Program-made: the position numbers and the translations under genes
Shown here: in pieces, positions 28,965 to 37,889 of the stretch
How the letters are laid out: each line of letters opens with the position of its first letter
Numbering within the stretch: position 1 is the stretch's first letter
NCBI GenBank assembly: GCA_031292485.1
Contig: JARLHA010000009.1
Location: 1-64,000, forward strand
DNA: 64,000 nt
Direction: 5' to 3'
Source of the DNA: Mucilaginibacter sp.
GTDB taxonomy: Bacteria > Bacteroidota > Bacteroidia > Sphingobacteriales > Sphingobacteriaceae
Notes under the pieces: generated by a model
Seen by the model: the letters and a program-made list of their open reading frames with translations, nothing else
Databases searched by the model: none
Told to the model about the DNA's origin: nothing

Positions 28965-30452
28965 TTAATGAATTATAGCCGTTTTTGTTTTCGGTGATGA
29001 GGTAATAAATAGGCCTGCAAAAGTAATTAAGCCGTTAACCAGAATCAGTTCGTTGTCAAAAACATAGCCACCCAGCAATTTAGCCGAATTGATACTTAAG
29101 TAATAACATATGGCCGGGGAGATCAAACAAATAAACGGCACAAGTTTATCCTTAACCTGCCTTTTGCCGGCAAACAACCCGAAGGAGTACAAACCAAGCA
29201 AAGGCCCATAAGTATAGGATGCCACTTTAAATATAGCGTTAACCACGGCTCCGTCATTGATGGCATTAAAAATAATGATGGTTAAAAACATCGCGCCCGA
29301 GAAAGCAATGTGCACGAAATGCCTTGTAGTTACCATTTGCTTGCTGCTCGTAACTTCTTTTTTATCAAACCCTAAAAAGTCAACACAAAATGAGGTGGTT
29401 AACGCAGTTAAAGCAGAGTCAGTTGTAGCGAAAGTAGCTGCCGTTAAGCCAAGCATAAACACCATTGCAGGTACCAGGCCCAAGTATTTTAAGGCGATAG
29501 TCGGGTACAGATAATCTGTTTTTTCCACTTTGATGCCGTATTTATTGGCGTAGATCCAAAGCAATGCTCCGACACTTAAAAAGAAAATGTTGATCACCAC
29601 AAAAACTGCCGTAAAGCTGAACATATTCTTTTTGGCTTCGCGGATATTTTTCAGGCTCAGATTTTTTTGCATCAAATCCTGGTCGAGGCCGGTCATGGCT
29701 ACTGTAATGAATAATCCACCCAGGAAAGCCTTTACAAAATGGAACTTACTGCCCATAAAGTTGCTGAAAAAGAAAATCTTTGAATAGCTGCTTACCTTGA
29801 TAGCCTCTGCCGCCTGGAAAATCGTCAGGTGAAGGCTCTGGCAGATAAAATAAATAGATAAAAACACCGACGATACCAAAAATAAGGTTTGCAGGCTATC
29901 GGTAATAATAATTGTTTTTAAACCGCCTTTAAAAGTATACGACCATATCAGTACCAGGCAGATCAAACCCGTTATGGCAAACGGAATGTGATAGCTATCG
30001 AAAATAAATTTTTGCAGTACAATCACCACCAAATAAAGCCGGAAGGCTGAACCAATAATCCGGCTGATCAGGAAAATACCCGCAGCGGTTTTATAGCTCC
30101 AAACGCCCAAAGCACTTTCAATATAACTGTATATCGAGGTTAATTTAAGGCGGTAATAAAGCGGCAGTAAAACGGTAGCGATAATAATAAAGCCGGCGGC
30201 ATTACCCAGTACAAACTGAAAATACTCAAATTGGTCGCCGGTTGGGGCACCAACTTTGCCCGGCACTGATATAAAGGTAACACCACTTAAAGCGGTACCG
30301 ATCATCCCGAAAGCAACCAAATACCATTTTGAATTGCGGTTGGCGATAAAGAAGGTATCATTGCTGGAAGATTTCCTTGACGTTAGCCAGGAAATAACCA
30401 GCAATACCAAAAAGTAGCCGATAATAAAAGTGAGTAGTATTCCTGGAGACAT
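28965..30452 (-). CDS. Sodium:solute symporter family protein
   Basis: 495 residues, about 13 membrane helices of the SSS (LeuT-like) fold. The N-terminus has IGYFLVLLVISWLTSRKSSS and the typical SKWYLVAFGMIGTALSGVTFIS; GLTAATFATTDSALTALTTS fits the sodium-site helix. Transports a solute with Na+ into the cell; substrate not readable. The start is at an ATG preceded by reiterated gtccgaaag words. Confidence 0.9.
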   Translation of the reverse strand: MSPGILLTFIIGYFLVLLVISWLTSRKSSSNDTFFIANRNSKWYLVAFGMIGTALSGVTFISVPGKVGAPTGDQFEYFQFVLGNAAGFIIIATVLLPLYYRLKLTSIYSYIESALGVWSYKTAAGIFLISRIIGSAFRLYLVVIVLQKFIFDSYHIPFAITGLICLVLIWSYTFKGGLKTIIITDSLQTLFLVSSVFLSIYFICQSLHLTIFQAAEAIKVSSYSKIFFFSNFMGSKFHFVKAFLGGLFITVAMTGLDQDLMQKNLSLKNIREAKKNMFSFTAVFVVINIFFLSVGALLWIYANKYGIKVEKTDYLYPTIALKYLGLVPAMVFMLGLTAATFATTDSALTALTTSFCVDFLGFDKKEVTSSKQMVTTRHFVHIAFSGAMFLTIIIFNAINDGAVVNAIFKVASYTYGPLLGLYSFGLFAGKRQVKDKLVPFICLISPAICYYLSINSAKLLGGYVFDNELILVNGLITFAGLFITSSPKTKTAIIH

Positions 30453-30595
30453 ATGTTTCTTTGAGTCCGAAAGTCCAGATAGACTGGAAGTCCGAAAGAT
30501 AGCTAATGGTTAAATATATTTCGTGCCGACAAGTTATGTATAGTACACTATTAAACAAAATTCTTTCTGACTTTTCGGACTTTCGGACTATTCCC

Positions 30596-30603
30596 TATCT
30601 TCG
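30596..30603 (+). promoter_or_regulatory. Possible -7 box of recR
   Basis: TATCTTCG matches TAnnTTTG at 7 of 8 bases and ends 3 bases before the recR ATG, which would imply a very short or no leader. Confidence 0.3.
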
Positions 30604-30606
30604 CAT

Positions 30607-31224
30607 ATGAACTTTTCATCCAAATTACTGGAAGATGCTGTAGCCGAATTTGCCAGGCTGCCCGGGGTTGGGCAGAAAACCGCCCTGCGACTGGTATTGC
30701 ACCTTTTAAACCAGGATGTACAGGATGTAGAACGGTTCAGCAAGGCTATCAGCAAACTTCGTAATGAGATTCAGTTTTGCCAGGTTTGTTTAAACATATC
30801 AGATCACCCGGTTTGCCAGATCTGTGCTTCGCACAAACGCGACCACAGTATTATTTGTGTGGTGGAGGACACCCGTGATGTTATGGCTATTGAAAATACT
30901 AACCAATATAATGGGGTGTACCATGTGCTGGGTGGGCTCATCTCTCCGATGGATGGCATCGGCCCGTCAGACCTGGAAGTGGACTCTTTAGTTGAGCGCT
31001 TAAAAACAGGTGAAACACAGGAAGTTATTTTTGCATTAAGTGCTACCATGGAGGGTGATACCACTTTGTTCTATTTACATAAACGATTAAAAAATTTCGA
31101 AATAACGATCTCAACTATCGCCCGTGGCATAGCTTTTGGTGGTGAACTGGAGTACGTAGATGAAATCACTTTAGGGAGATCCATTGCTACACGTGTTCCG
31201 TATATCAGTTCACTATCGAAGTAA
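30607..31224 (+). CDS. recR: Recombination mediator protein RecR
   Basis: 205 residues, the full RecR length. Helix-hairpin-helix at the N-terminus (FARLPGVGQKTALRLVLHLL), zinc finger CQVC...CQIC at about 58-75, and Toprim domain starting IICVVEDTRDVMAIE. RecR acts with RecO and RecF in loading RecA at gaps. The stop is followed one base later by the next gene, so they are likely co-transcribed. Confidence 0.97.
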   Translation: MNFSSKLLEDAVAEFARLPGVGQKTALRLVLHLLNQDVQDVERFSKAISKLRNEIQFCQVCLNISDHPVCQICASHKRDHSIICVVEDTRDVMAIENTNQYNGVYHVLGGLISPMDGIGPSDLEVDSLVERLKTGETQEVIFALSATMEGDTTLFYLHKRLKNFEITISTIARGIAFGGELEYVDEITLGRSIATRVPYISSLSK

Positions 31225-31225
31225 C

Positions 31226-32062
31226 ATGAAGTTATCAGTAATCGTAGTTAACAACAATGCCGGCGCATTGCTTTTACAAGCATTAAATTCTTTAATTAAT
31301 GCTTGTAAAAGCATTGATTACGAATTAATTATAGTCGACAACATATCAACGGAGCACTCAACGGATTTACTTAAAAGTCAATTCCCGGAGGCAATTCTTA
31401 TTTCCAATACCGCTTACCAGGGAATAGCCAGCGCCAATAACCAGGCTATCGGCCGGGCTAGCGGCGAGTATTTTTTACTGGTCAGTGCGGATACAATTTG
31501 CGGCAAAGATTCTTTACAGAAGGCATGTGCATTTATGGACGGGCACCCTGATACAGGAGGTCTTAGCGTACGAATGCTTAATCCGCAGGGGCGTTTTTTA
31601 CCGGAGTCGATTCATGGCCTGGATAAAACATGGGCGGTGTTCCTTAAGTTTATCGGCTTCGCGCGTCACCTCAGCAAAACACATTTATACGACCGCAACC
31701 GTAAAGATTGGGTGGAAGAATTTCAAATATCAGAAATTGATATCCTGAGCAGTGATTTCATGTTTTTACGACGGTCCGCCCTAAACGAAGCTGGTTTGTT
31801 TGATGAACGCTTTTTGATGTTTGGTCACAATATCGATCTGTCGTACCGCATCAGGCTTGCCGGGTTTAAAAACTATTACTTCCCCAAAACCTATATCATT
31901 AACTACGAAAGGCAGCAATTGCCAAAATTTAGCTGGAATTACATCAAGTGTTTTTATGGCGCGATGATTATCTTCGCCGTTAAATATTTGATCAGGGTTC
32001 CGCAAATAAAAGTGGATGGCATCCCCGCATTGTTCCAGCATTCATATGAAGTTAAAGGATAA
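31226..32062 (+). CDS. Family 2 glycosyltransferase
   Basis: Read from ATG 31226, 278 residues, one base after recR. The start MKLSVIVVNNNAGALLLQAL with IDYELIIVDNISTEHS is the GT-A nucleotide-binding pattern; the DxD-like site is SADT, and FDERFLMFGHNIDLSYRIRLAG is the usual ED/HDxDL-type acceptor region. Resembles rhamnosyltransferase-like GT2 enzymes of surface polysaccharide synthesis. Bases 31268-31314 inside the gene form a near-perfect long hairpin (see separate entry). Confidence 0.9.
   Translation: MKLSVIVVNNNAGALLLQALNSLINACKSIDYELIIVDNISTEHSTDLLKSQFPEAILISNTAYQGIASANNQAIGRASGEYFLLVSADTICGKDSLQKACAFMDGHPDTGGLSVRMLNPQGRFLPESIHGLDKTWAVFLKFIGFARHLSKTHLYDRNRKDWVEEFQISEIDILSSDFMFLRRSALNEAGLFDERFLMFGHNIDLSYRIRLAGFKNYYFPKTYIINYERQQLPKFSWNYIKCFYGAMIIFAVKYLIRVPQIKVDGIPALFQHSYEVKG
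31268..31314. repeat. 19-bp perfect inverted repeat inside the GT2 gene
   Basis: Arms at 31268-31286 and 31296-31314 are exact complements (TGCTTTTACAAGCATTAA and reverse), with a nine-base centre. It begins 42 bases after the start codon. Confidence 0.9.
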
Positions 32063-32120
32063 TATTAATATCCCTTAGCCAACAGATTGTTATTCAAATA
32101 AAACTTAGTAAATTTGAACT

Positions 32121-32348
32121 ATGGAGGCTGTAGTCGATATTAAATTTGATGAATTATTGAAGATTGTAAAAAGTCTTCCCGAACACAAATTGTCTCAACT
32201 CAAAGCAGAACTTCAAAAAGAAACTAAGGACGAAAGCGGTCGTGATGATTTCAAATCCCTATTATTAAACGGTCCTACCTTCACAAAGAAGCAATTGGAT
32301 AAAGTTGCCAAAACAAGAAAAGCTATTAACCAATGGCGCACAAAATAG
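32121..32348 (+). CDS. Putative antitoxin of a PIN-domain pair
   Basis: 75 residues, beginning MEAVVDIKFDELLKIVKSLP and ending with a basic stretch. It overlaps the PIN toxin gene by 16 bases, as is usual for antitoxin-toxin pairs. The N-terminal helix-rich pattern is common in Bacteroidota antitoxins with no classic DNA-binding motif. The function is inferred from position. Confidence 0.7.
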   Translation: MEAVVDIKFDELLKIVKSLPEHKLSQLKAELQKETKDESGRDDFKSLLLNGPTFTKKQLDKVAKTRKAINQWRTK

Positions 32349-32722
32349 TTTTGGTGGACACCTCAATACTTATCGACTACTTCAGAAAATCAGACAAATC
32401 AAACTCAGTTTGGTTGAAATTATTTGATCAGGGTTTTGATTTCTGTATTTCAGCCATCACCGAATATGAAATCTATTCAGGTGCGACAACATCACAATAT
32501 CATTTTTGGGACGAAATTTTAAAAAAAACTAAAGTTTTACCTTTTGATCAGTCGGTCGTAAAAACTGCTGTTGAAATCAATAATAACCTTAAACGTAAGC
32601 GCAAACAAATTGATCTTGCTGATCTTTTCATTGCAGCTACTGCAATTGCTCATGAGCATCCTATAGCGACTCTAAACAAAAAACATTTTGAGAGAGTGGA
32701 TGCGCTAAATATTATCGAATAA
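32333..32722 (+). CDS. PIN-domain toxin (VapC-like ribonuclease)
   Basis: 129 residues. The acidic catalytic set is visible: D9 in VLVDTSILIDYF, E44 in ITEYEIYSG, D94 and D97 in IDLADLFIAATA. The family cuts RNA, often tRNA, and is held inactive by the antitoxin. The pair sits between a glycosyltransferase and an SDR gene in the same direction, which suggests a recent insertion. Confidence 0.88.
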   Translation: MAHKIVLVDTSILIDYFRKSDKSNSVWLKLFDQGFDFCISAITEYEIYSGATTSQYHFWDEILKKTKVLPFDQSVVKTAVEINNNLKRKRKQIDLADLFIAATAIAHEHPIATLNKKHFERVDALNIIE

Positions 32723-32743
32723 ATCCACGAATTCCAATATACC

Positions 32744-33559
32744 ATGAAGTTAAAGGATAAAACAATCGTCATCACCGGAGCATCATCCGGCATCGGTAAA
32801 TCACTTGCTACAGAATTCGCCAAACGCGGCGCTAACCTTGTTTTAGCAGCAAGGCAGTTTGTTACTTTGTGCGAGATCGCCCAAAGCCTTGAAAAGGAAT
32901 ACGGCATAAAGGCTGTTGCTGTTCAGTGTGATGTAACCAATGAAGAAGATTGCGACCATTTGATCAAACAAGCCCTCGTTACTTTCGGCAAAATTGATGT
33001 ACTGATCAATAATGCTGGCATCTCCATGCGGGCTTTGTTTAATGATGCGGATATTAAAGTTTTGAAGGCCGTGATGGATGTAAACTTTTGGGGAACGGTA
33101 TATTGCACCAAATATGCACTGCCGGAAATTTTAAAAACAAATGGAACTATTGTCGGCGTATCATCCATTGCAGGGTATAAGGGTTTACCGGGACGCACAG
33201 GTTATTCAGCTTCAAAGTTTGCCATGAATGGTTTTCTTGATGCTTTAAGAGTTGAGAATTTAAAAACAGGCATCAATGTAATCACCGCCTGTCCAGGCTT
33301 TACTGCGTCCAACATCCGCAATACCGCTTTAGACCAAAGCGGCAAACAACAGGACGAAAGCACTATGCACGAAGAAAAAATGATGACATCAGACGAGGTT
33401 GCCAAAATCATCGCTGATGGTGTGGAGAACCGCGCCCGCACCCTTATTATGACCGGCCAGGGCAAGTTAACCGTTTTTTTAAGCAAGATTTTACCGGGCT
33501 TGCTGGATAAATTGGTTTATAACACCATTGCAAAGGAGAAAAACTCATTATTGAAGTAG
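32744..33559 (+). CDS. Short-chain dehydrogenase/reductase
   Basis: 271 residues. Cofactor motif TGASSGIGKSLA, NNAG at LINNAGISMRAL, and active site Ser in VSSIAGYKG with YSASK in TGYSASKFAMNG. The extended C-terminus (FLSKILPGLLDKLVYNTIAK) is like lipid- or ketoacyl-acting SDRs anchored at membranes. Follows the toxin gene by 21 bases. Substrate unknown. Confidence 0.9.
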   Translation: MKLKDKTIVITGASSGIGKSLATEFAKRGANLVLAARQFVTLCEIAQSLEKEYGIKAVAVQCDVTNEEDCDHLIKQALVTFGKIDVLINNAGISMRALFNDADIKVLKAVMDVNFWGTVYCTKYALPEILKTNGTIVGVSSIAGYKGLPGRTGYSASKFAMNGFLDALRVENLKTGINVITACPGFTASNIRNTALDQSGKQQDESTMHEEKMMTSDEVAKIIADGVENRARTLIMTGQGKLTVFLSKILPGLLDKLVYNTIAKEKNSLLK

Positions 33560-33628
33560 TTCATGGTTGATGGTTCATGATAGAAAAAGACCTTTTTTAA
33601 CTATGAACTATGAACCATCAGCTATTAA
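33560..33628. repeat. Intergenic inverted repeat of reiterated words
   Basis: Made of short words such as GGTTCATG and ATGAACCATC on both sides of a T-rich centre; it can fold as a hairpin between two convergent genes and may serve as terminator for both. Confidence 0.5.
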
Positions 33629-34579
33629 CTAAATACCCACCACCAATTCATGGTCACTGATCTTGCTCAGGTCCAAAACTATCCTGCCATCTTCATCCCG
33701 GTTAAAAATGGGTTTAAATTTGGCGCCCCAAACTATTTCGTGGTATTGATAACTGGTTCGGGAGTGAACGGTTTGCGAAAAAGTATCGTCAAACGCCCGT
33801 AACAAAATAGCGAAACCGGCTTCCGATTTTTCAAGATCTTCTTTTGTCATATCTACCAGTGGGCTATTTTCATCAAGTGGATGCACGATTGTCCAGTTCA
33901 TCGTCAATACGCTCACCTTGCGCCGTTCCACTTCAAGGGGATAAAAGCGCCTCATCACTTTACCATCCACATTTTCATTGAATGAGAAAATGATCTCGAT
34001 CTCCAGGTCTATCAAAATATTCCGTCGCAAATTGGCCAGGCGAAACATAATACCTTTACTATTTTCGAGATAAGGGGCCACCAAAATATTCTTACTGTAG
34101 ATGATCTGTGCCGATGGCCTCGAAAAACGCCCGTATAATAAACCAGTCGCCAGGGCAAAAGCAAGCAGGCCCATCATTGATTCGAGTGCTGCCACGCTAT
34201 TGGCAGCCATTCCCCTCGGGCTGATGTGCCCATACCCTACCGTCGAAATAGTTTGTGCCGAAAAAAAGAAAGCATCCCAAAAATGGTTAAATGCAGTATT
34301 GCCGGAACTCCCATCCAAACTCCCCGGCCCGAACGACATATAAATAAGGGCAAATATTACATTCAAACTGGCATAACCACTCACCACCATTATCCAAAAC
34401 TTTGTCCAGCTCATGGTTATTAAAGTGTGGTAGTTATTAGCCGTATTAAAAAATGGAAGGCCTACCCTTTTTACGTTCGGACTGCCATCCTTATTGATCA
34501 ATTGTTGATTTTTGATCACCGGCTGGGGGCCGAAACCAAGATCATCTTCAGGATTTATTTTTCTGTTACGGATAGCCAT
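33629..34579 (-). CDS. Inward-rectifier potassium channel (KirBac-like)
   Basis: 316 residues. Two membrane helices (about 60-82 and 128-148) flank a pore with filter TVGYG at 113-117. The C-terminal part is the cytoplasmic immunoglobulin-like domain of Kir channels (RLANLRRNILIDLEIEIIFS, SYQYHEIVWGAKF). A tetramer would pass K+ across the inner membrane. Stands alone. Confidence 0.93.
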   Translation of the reverse strand: MAIRNRKINPEDDLGFGPQPVIKNQQLINKDGSPNVKRVGLPFFNTANNYHTLITMSWTKFWIMVVSGYASLNVIFALIYMSFGPGSLDGSSGNTAFNHFWDAFFFSAQTISTVGYGHISPRGMAANSVAALESMMGLLAFALATGLLYGRFSRPSAQIIYSKNILVAPYLENSKGIMFRLANLRRNILIDLEIEIIFSFNENVDGKVMRRFYPLEVERRKVSVLTMNWTIVHPLDENSPLVDMTKEDLEKSEAGFAILLRAFDDTFSQTVHSRTSYQYHEIVWGAKFKPIFNRDEDGRIVLDLSKISDHELVVGI

Positions 34580-34696
34580 TTTATAGGTTGATTATGTTGA
34601 TTGAGCGGTTGATTAAGTTAATTCAAATATATTACATCTTACTAAACGGGCCTTTTTTTAATTTAATCAACTTATCGCGTAAAAATATCATTCTGC

Positions 34697-34726
34697 TTGC
34701 TTTTAGAAAAAAAATCTCCATATTTG
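34697..34726 (+). promoter_or_regulatory. Promoter of the trp operon
   Basis: TTG at 34697-34699 and CATATTTG at 34719-34726, 19 bases apart, fit the Bacteroidota -33 and -7 boxes. Transcription would start near 34732, just before the leader peptide. Confidence 0.5.
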
Positions 34727-34740
34727 TGCCACAAACAATA

Positions 34741-34782
34741 ATGAAAGCATTAAACAATAATTGGTGGTGGCTTAACGAGTAA
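34741..34782 (+). CDS. trpL: Trp operon leader peptide
   Basis: A 13-residue open frame, MKALNNNWWWLNE, with three consecutive Trp codons at 34762-34770. It precedes an antiterminator and terminator and the trp genes. Stalling at these codons when Trp-tRNA is scarce decides between the two RNA folds. Confidence 0.88.
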   Translation: MKALNNNWWWLNE

Positions 34783-34788
34783 TCGTAA

Positions 34789-34854
34789 GGCAATTCCATT
34801 TTTGTTTTTTTAAAATATTCAGAAGGGTTGCCAATATGGTAACCCTTCTTTTTT
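34789..34854 (+). promoter_or_regulatory. trp attenuator
   Basis: The terminator is AGAAGGGTTGCC (34821-34832) paired with GGTAACCCTTCT (34838-34849), 12 bp with one G-T, loop AATAT, then a T-run to 34854. The competing segment GGCAATT (34789-34795) can pair with GGTTGCC (34826-34832), which removes the left arm of the terminator. A ribosome at the leader stop codon (34780-34782) would cover that segment, so with enough Trp the terminator forms. Both folds are read directly from the sequence. Confidence 0.85.
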
Positions 34855-34949
34855 GCCCCCCGACCCCCTAAAGGGGGAGTAAAAAGGTGGGTAAATAGAA
34901 ATATAAATTAGTTAACATTTAAATTTCCCCCCTTTAGGGGGCGGGGCTT
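34855..34949. repeat. Inverted-repeat element between the trp attenuator and trpD
   Basis: Arms at 34855-34880 (with CCCCCTAAAGGGGGAG) and 34925-34949 (CCCCCCTTTAGGGGGCGGGG) are near complements. The element ends exactly at the trpD start codon and fills the whole space from the terminator T-run. Confidence 0.7.
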
Positions 34950-35939
34950 ATGAAACAGATATTAAATCATCTTTTTGAACACAAAACCTTTACTCACGGG
35001 CAATCAAAAGAAATTTTGACAGCCATAGCACAGGGTAAATACAACAATTCGCAGATGGCTGCATTTATGACTGCCTATTGTATGCGCAGCATTACCGTTA
35101 ATGAACTGGAAGGTTTCCGCGATGCCATGCTCGAGCTATGCCTGCCTGTTGACCTTGAAGCCGGCGAAGTGATTGACCTTTGCGGTACCGGAGGCGACGG
35201 GAAAGATACGTTTAACATATCGACGCTGGCCTCGTTTGTAGTTGCAGGAGCTGGTTATAAAGTTGCGAAACATGGTAATTACGGGGTTTCATCCGGTTGT
35301 GGCTCCTCTAACGTAATGGAGTTTTTAGGCGCGAGATTTACCAAGGATACCGATATACTAAAAACGAATATAGATAAGGCAAATATTTGCTTTTTACATG
35401 CGCCTCTATTTCATCCGGCTATGAAAACAGTGGCACCTATCCGCAGGGAATTAGGGGTAAAAACTTTTTTTAACATGCTGGGGCCGCTGGTAAATCCGGC
35501 AAGGCCTAAAAACCAGCTGGTTGGTGTATTTAACCTGGAACTTGCGAGAATATATGCTTACCTGTACCAAAAATCCGACAAACGATATACTATCCTCAAT
35601 GCGCTTGAGGGCTATGACGAAGTATCATTAACCTGCGATTTTAAAACCTTTTCAGCTGATGGCGAAAAGATCAACAGCATTAACGAATTGGGTTTTCAAA
35701 AGCTAAGCCCAAATGATATTTTAGGCGGAAGCAGCATTAGTGAATCTGCGGATATATTTTTAGCGGTATTGAATGCAGAAGCAACGGCGGCGCAGCAAAA
35801 TGTCGTTTTGTGCAACGCAGCACTGGCGATAAAAACCATCAGCCCCGAAAAAACATTTGCGGATAGTTTTTATGAGGCTGAAGAAGCATTGATAAGCAAA
35901 AAGGCTTTAAAAAGCTTTAAAACGTTGGTAGAAAACTAA
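34950..35939 (+). CDS. trpD: Anthranilate phosphoribosyltransferase
   Basis: 329 residues, full length. The PRPP loop is VIDLCGTGGDGKDTFNIST, with AKHGNYGVSSGCGSSNVMEFLG and FFNMLGPLVNPA. It joins anthranilate to PRPP in tryptophan synthesis. It is the first gene after the attenuator, where trpE and trpG would normally stand. The next gene starts one base after its stop. Confidence 0.97.
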   Translation: MKQILNHLFEHKTFTHGQSKEILTAIAQGKYNNSQMAAFMTAYCMRSITVNELEGFRDAMLELCLPVDLEAGEVIDLCGTGGDGKDTFNISTLASFVVAGAGYKVAKHGNYGVSSGCGSSNVMEFLGARFTKDTDILKTNIDKANICFLHAPLFHPAMKTVAPIRRELGVKTFFNMLGPLVNPARPKNQLVGVFNLELARIYAYLYQKSDKRYTILNALEGYDEVSLTCDFKTFSADGEKINSINELGFQKLSPNDILGGSSISESADIFLAVLNAEATAAQQNVVLCNAALAIKTISPEKTFADSFYEAEEALISKKALKSFKTLVEN

Positions 35940-35940
35940 A

Positions 35941-36582
35941 ATGAAGATAAAGGTTTGCGGTTTAAGGATTCCTGAGAATATCAAAGCGGTGGCCGGTTTG
36001 ACCCCGGACTATCTGGGCTTTATATTTTATGGGCCGTCGCCAAGGTTTGTTGATGATCTTGCGTTGGAATCATTCAGCCAGCTCCCATCTTACATCAAAA
36101 AAACCGCTGTTTTTGTTAACGAAACCAAAGAAAAAGTAAGTCAACTGATTGATCAATATCATTTTGAAGCGATTCAATTACACGGCGGCGAGTCTGCTGA
36201 ATTTTGCACTTATTTTAAGGGGAAAGTGCAGGTTTTAAAAGCCTTCGGCATAAACGAAGATTTTGATTTTAACCTATTGGATAAGTATAAAAACAATGTT
36301 GATTTCTTCCTGTTCGACACCAAGACACCCGTTCATGGCGGTTCAGGCAAAACATTCGATTGGGGCATATTAAATAACTACAAACTTGATATACCATTCT
36401 TTCTAAGCGGCGGCTTATCGCTTGAAAACCTTGAAGAAATAAAAAATATTAGTCATCCTCAATTCTATGGCGTGGATCTGAACAGCAAATTTGAGATCGA
36501 GCCAGGAATGAAAGACCTCAGTAAATTAGAAAAAGCATTTGACATCATAAAACAAAAACCTATAAATGAACTACGGAGTTAA
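35941..36582 (+). CDS. trpF: Phosphoribosylanthranilate isomerase
   Basis: 213 residues of the TIM-barrel family. Starts [18 protein letters not shown] (catalytic Cys in KVCGL) with catalytic Asp in [17 protein letters not shown] and end [13 protein letters not shown]. Overlaps trpB by 17 bases. No trpC lies between trpD and trpF. Confidence 0.95.
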   Translation: MKIKVCGLRIPENIKAVAGLTPDYLGFIFYGPSPRFVDDLALESFSQLPSYIKKTAVFVNETKEKVSQLIDQYHFEAIQLHGGESAEFCTYFKGKVQVLKAFGINEDFDFNLLDKYKNNVDFFLFDTKTPVHGGSGKTFDWGILNNYKLDIPFFLSGGLSLENLEEIKNISHPQFYGVDLNSKFEIEPGMKDLSKLEKAFDIIKQKPINELRS

Positions 36583-37747
36583 TGAACAGGGTTATTATGG
36601 CGATTTTGGCGGAGCGTACATCCCCGAGATGTTATACCCCAATGTAGAAGAATTGCGCAGCGAGTATTTGAAGATCATCAACGATGATGATTTTAAGGAA
36701 GAATTCAACCAGCTGTTAAAGGACTATGTCGGCAGGCCTTCGCCGCTGTATCATGCGAAAAGATATTCTGAAAAATACGGAGCAAATATCTTTTTTAAAC
36801 GCGAAGACCTGAACCATACCGGTTCGCACAAAATCAATAACGCTGTCGGGCAAATATTGCTGGCAAAGCGTTTGGGCAAAAAACGCATCATTGCAGAAAC
36901 CGGCGCCGGTCAGCATGGCGTGGCAACAGCTACTGTTTGTGCCCTGATGGGTATTGAATGTGTAGTGTACATGGGCGAAGTAGATATGGCCAGGCAGGCA
37001 CCGAATGTTTCGCGCATGCAAATGCTTGGCGCGACCGTTGTGCCAGCAAAATCGGGCAGCAAAACGCTTAAGGACGCCACCAATGAGGCACTGCGCGACT
37101 GGATCGCCAACCCGGTTGACACCCATTATATCATCGGCTCTGTTGTTGGCCCCTACCCCTACCCGGATATGGTGGCCCGCTTTCAATCTGTTATTTCCCT
37201 CGAAACAAAAAAACAACTATTAGAGCATACCGGCAAGGAACTGCCTGAATATGTGATGGCTTGCGTGGGCGGCGGCAGTAATGCCATGGGTATGTTTTAT
37301 CACTTTTTGGAAGACGAATCGGTAAAACTGGTTGCTGTTGAAGCAGCGGGCAAAGGCGTAAACAGCGGCCATTCTGCAGCTACAACATTTTTAGGCCGCG
37401 AAGGCGTTTTGCATGGCAGCCGTACCATCCTGATGCAAACAGAAGACGGACAGGTAGTAGAGCCCTATTCCATTTCGGCGGGGCTTGATTATCCTGGCAT
37501 CGGCCCGCAGCACGCCTGGCTGTATAAAATACGCCGGGCCGAATATGTAAGTATCACTGACAATGAAGCTTTACAGGCAGGCTTGCTCTGCTCTCAATTG
37601 GAAGGCATTATTCCGGCTATTGAGACAGCCCATGCTTTGGCTTACCTTGAAAAAATGAAATTCAATCCTACTGATAACGTAGTGATCTGCATTTCGGGTC
37701 GCGGTGACAAGGATTTGGATACGTATATTAAATATTTTGAATACTAA
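36566..37747 (+). CDS. trpB: Tryptophan synthase beta chain
   Basis: 393 residues. PLP lysine K89 in [16 protein letters not shown], phosphate loop in [13 protein letters not shown], and the typical [10 protein letters not shown] and GRPSPLYHA. It joins indole and serine. Starts within the end of trpF. Confidence 0.98.
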   Translation: MNYGVNEQGYYGDFGGAYIPEMLYPNVEELRSEYLKIINDDDFKEEFNQLLKDYVGRPSPLYHAKRYSEKYGANIFFKREDLNHTGSHKINNAVGQILLAKRLGKKRIIAETGAGQHGVATATVCALMGIECVVYMGEVDMARQAPNVSRMQMLGATVVPAKSGSKTLKDATNEALRDWIANPVDTHYIIGSVVGPYPYPDMVARFQSVISLETKKQLLEHTGKELPEYVMACVGGGSNAMGMFYHFLEDESVKLVAVEAAGKGVNSGHSAATTFLGREGVLHGSRTILMQTEDGQVVEPYSISAGLDYPGIGPQHAWLYKIRRAEYVSITDNEALQAGLLCSQLEGIIPAIETAHALAYLEKMKFNPTDNVVICISGRGDKDLDTYIKYFEY

Positions 37748-37749
37748 TT

Positions 37750-37889
37750 AGTTCATAGATCATGGTTCATAGTTCAAAGTGAACTTCAACCATGAATCAT
37801 GAACCATTAGACAATGATTAACTGGCAATATCTATAGTTCATACTAATTTTCGGCCATGAACTATGAACCATCAACTATGAACCACCCC
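37750..37889. repeat. Reiterated-word repeat between trpB and trpA
   Basis: Composed of copies of words like GTTCATAG, CATGGTTCATAG, and ATGAACCAT in both orientations. Its last part, 37857-37889, is in frame with trpA. Confidence 0.7.
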
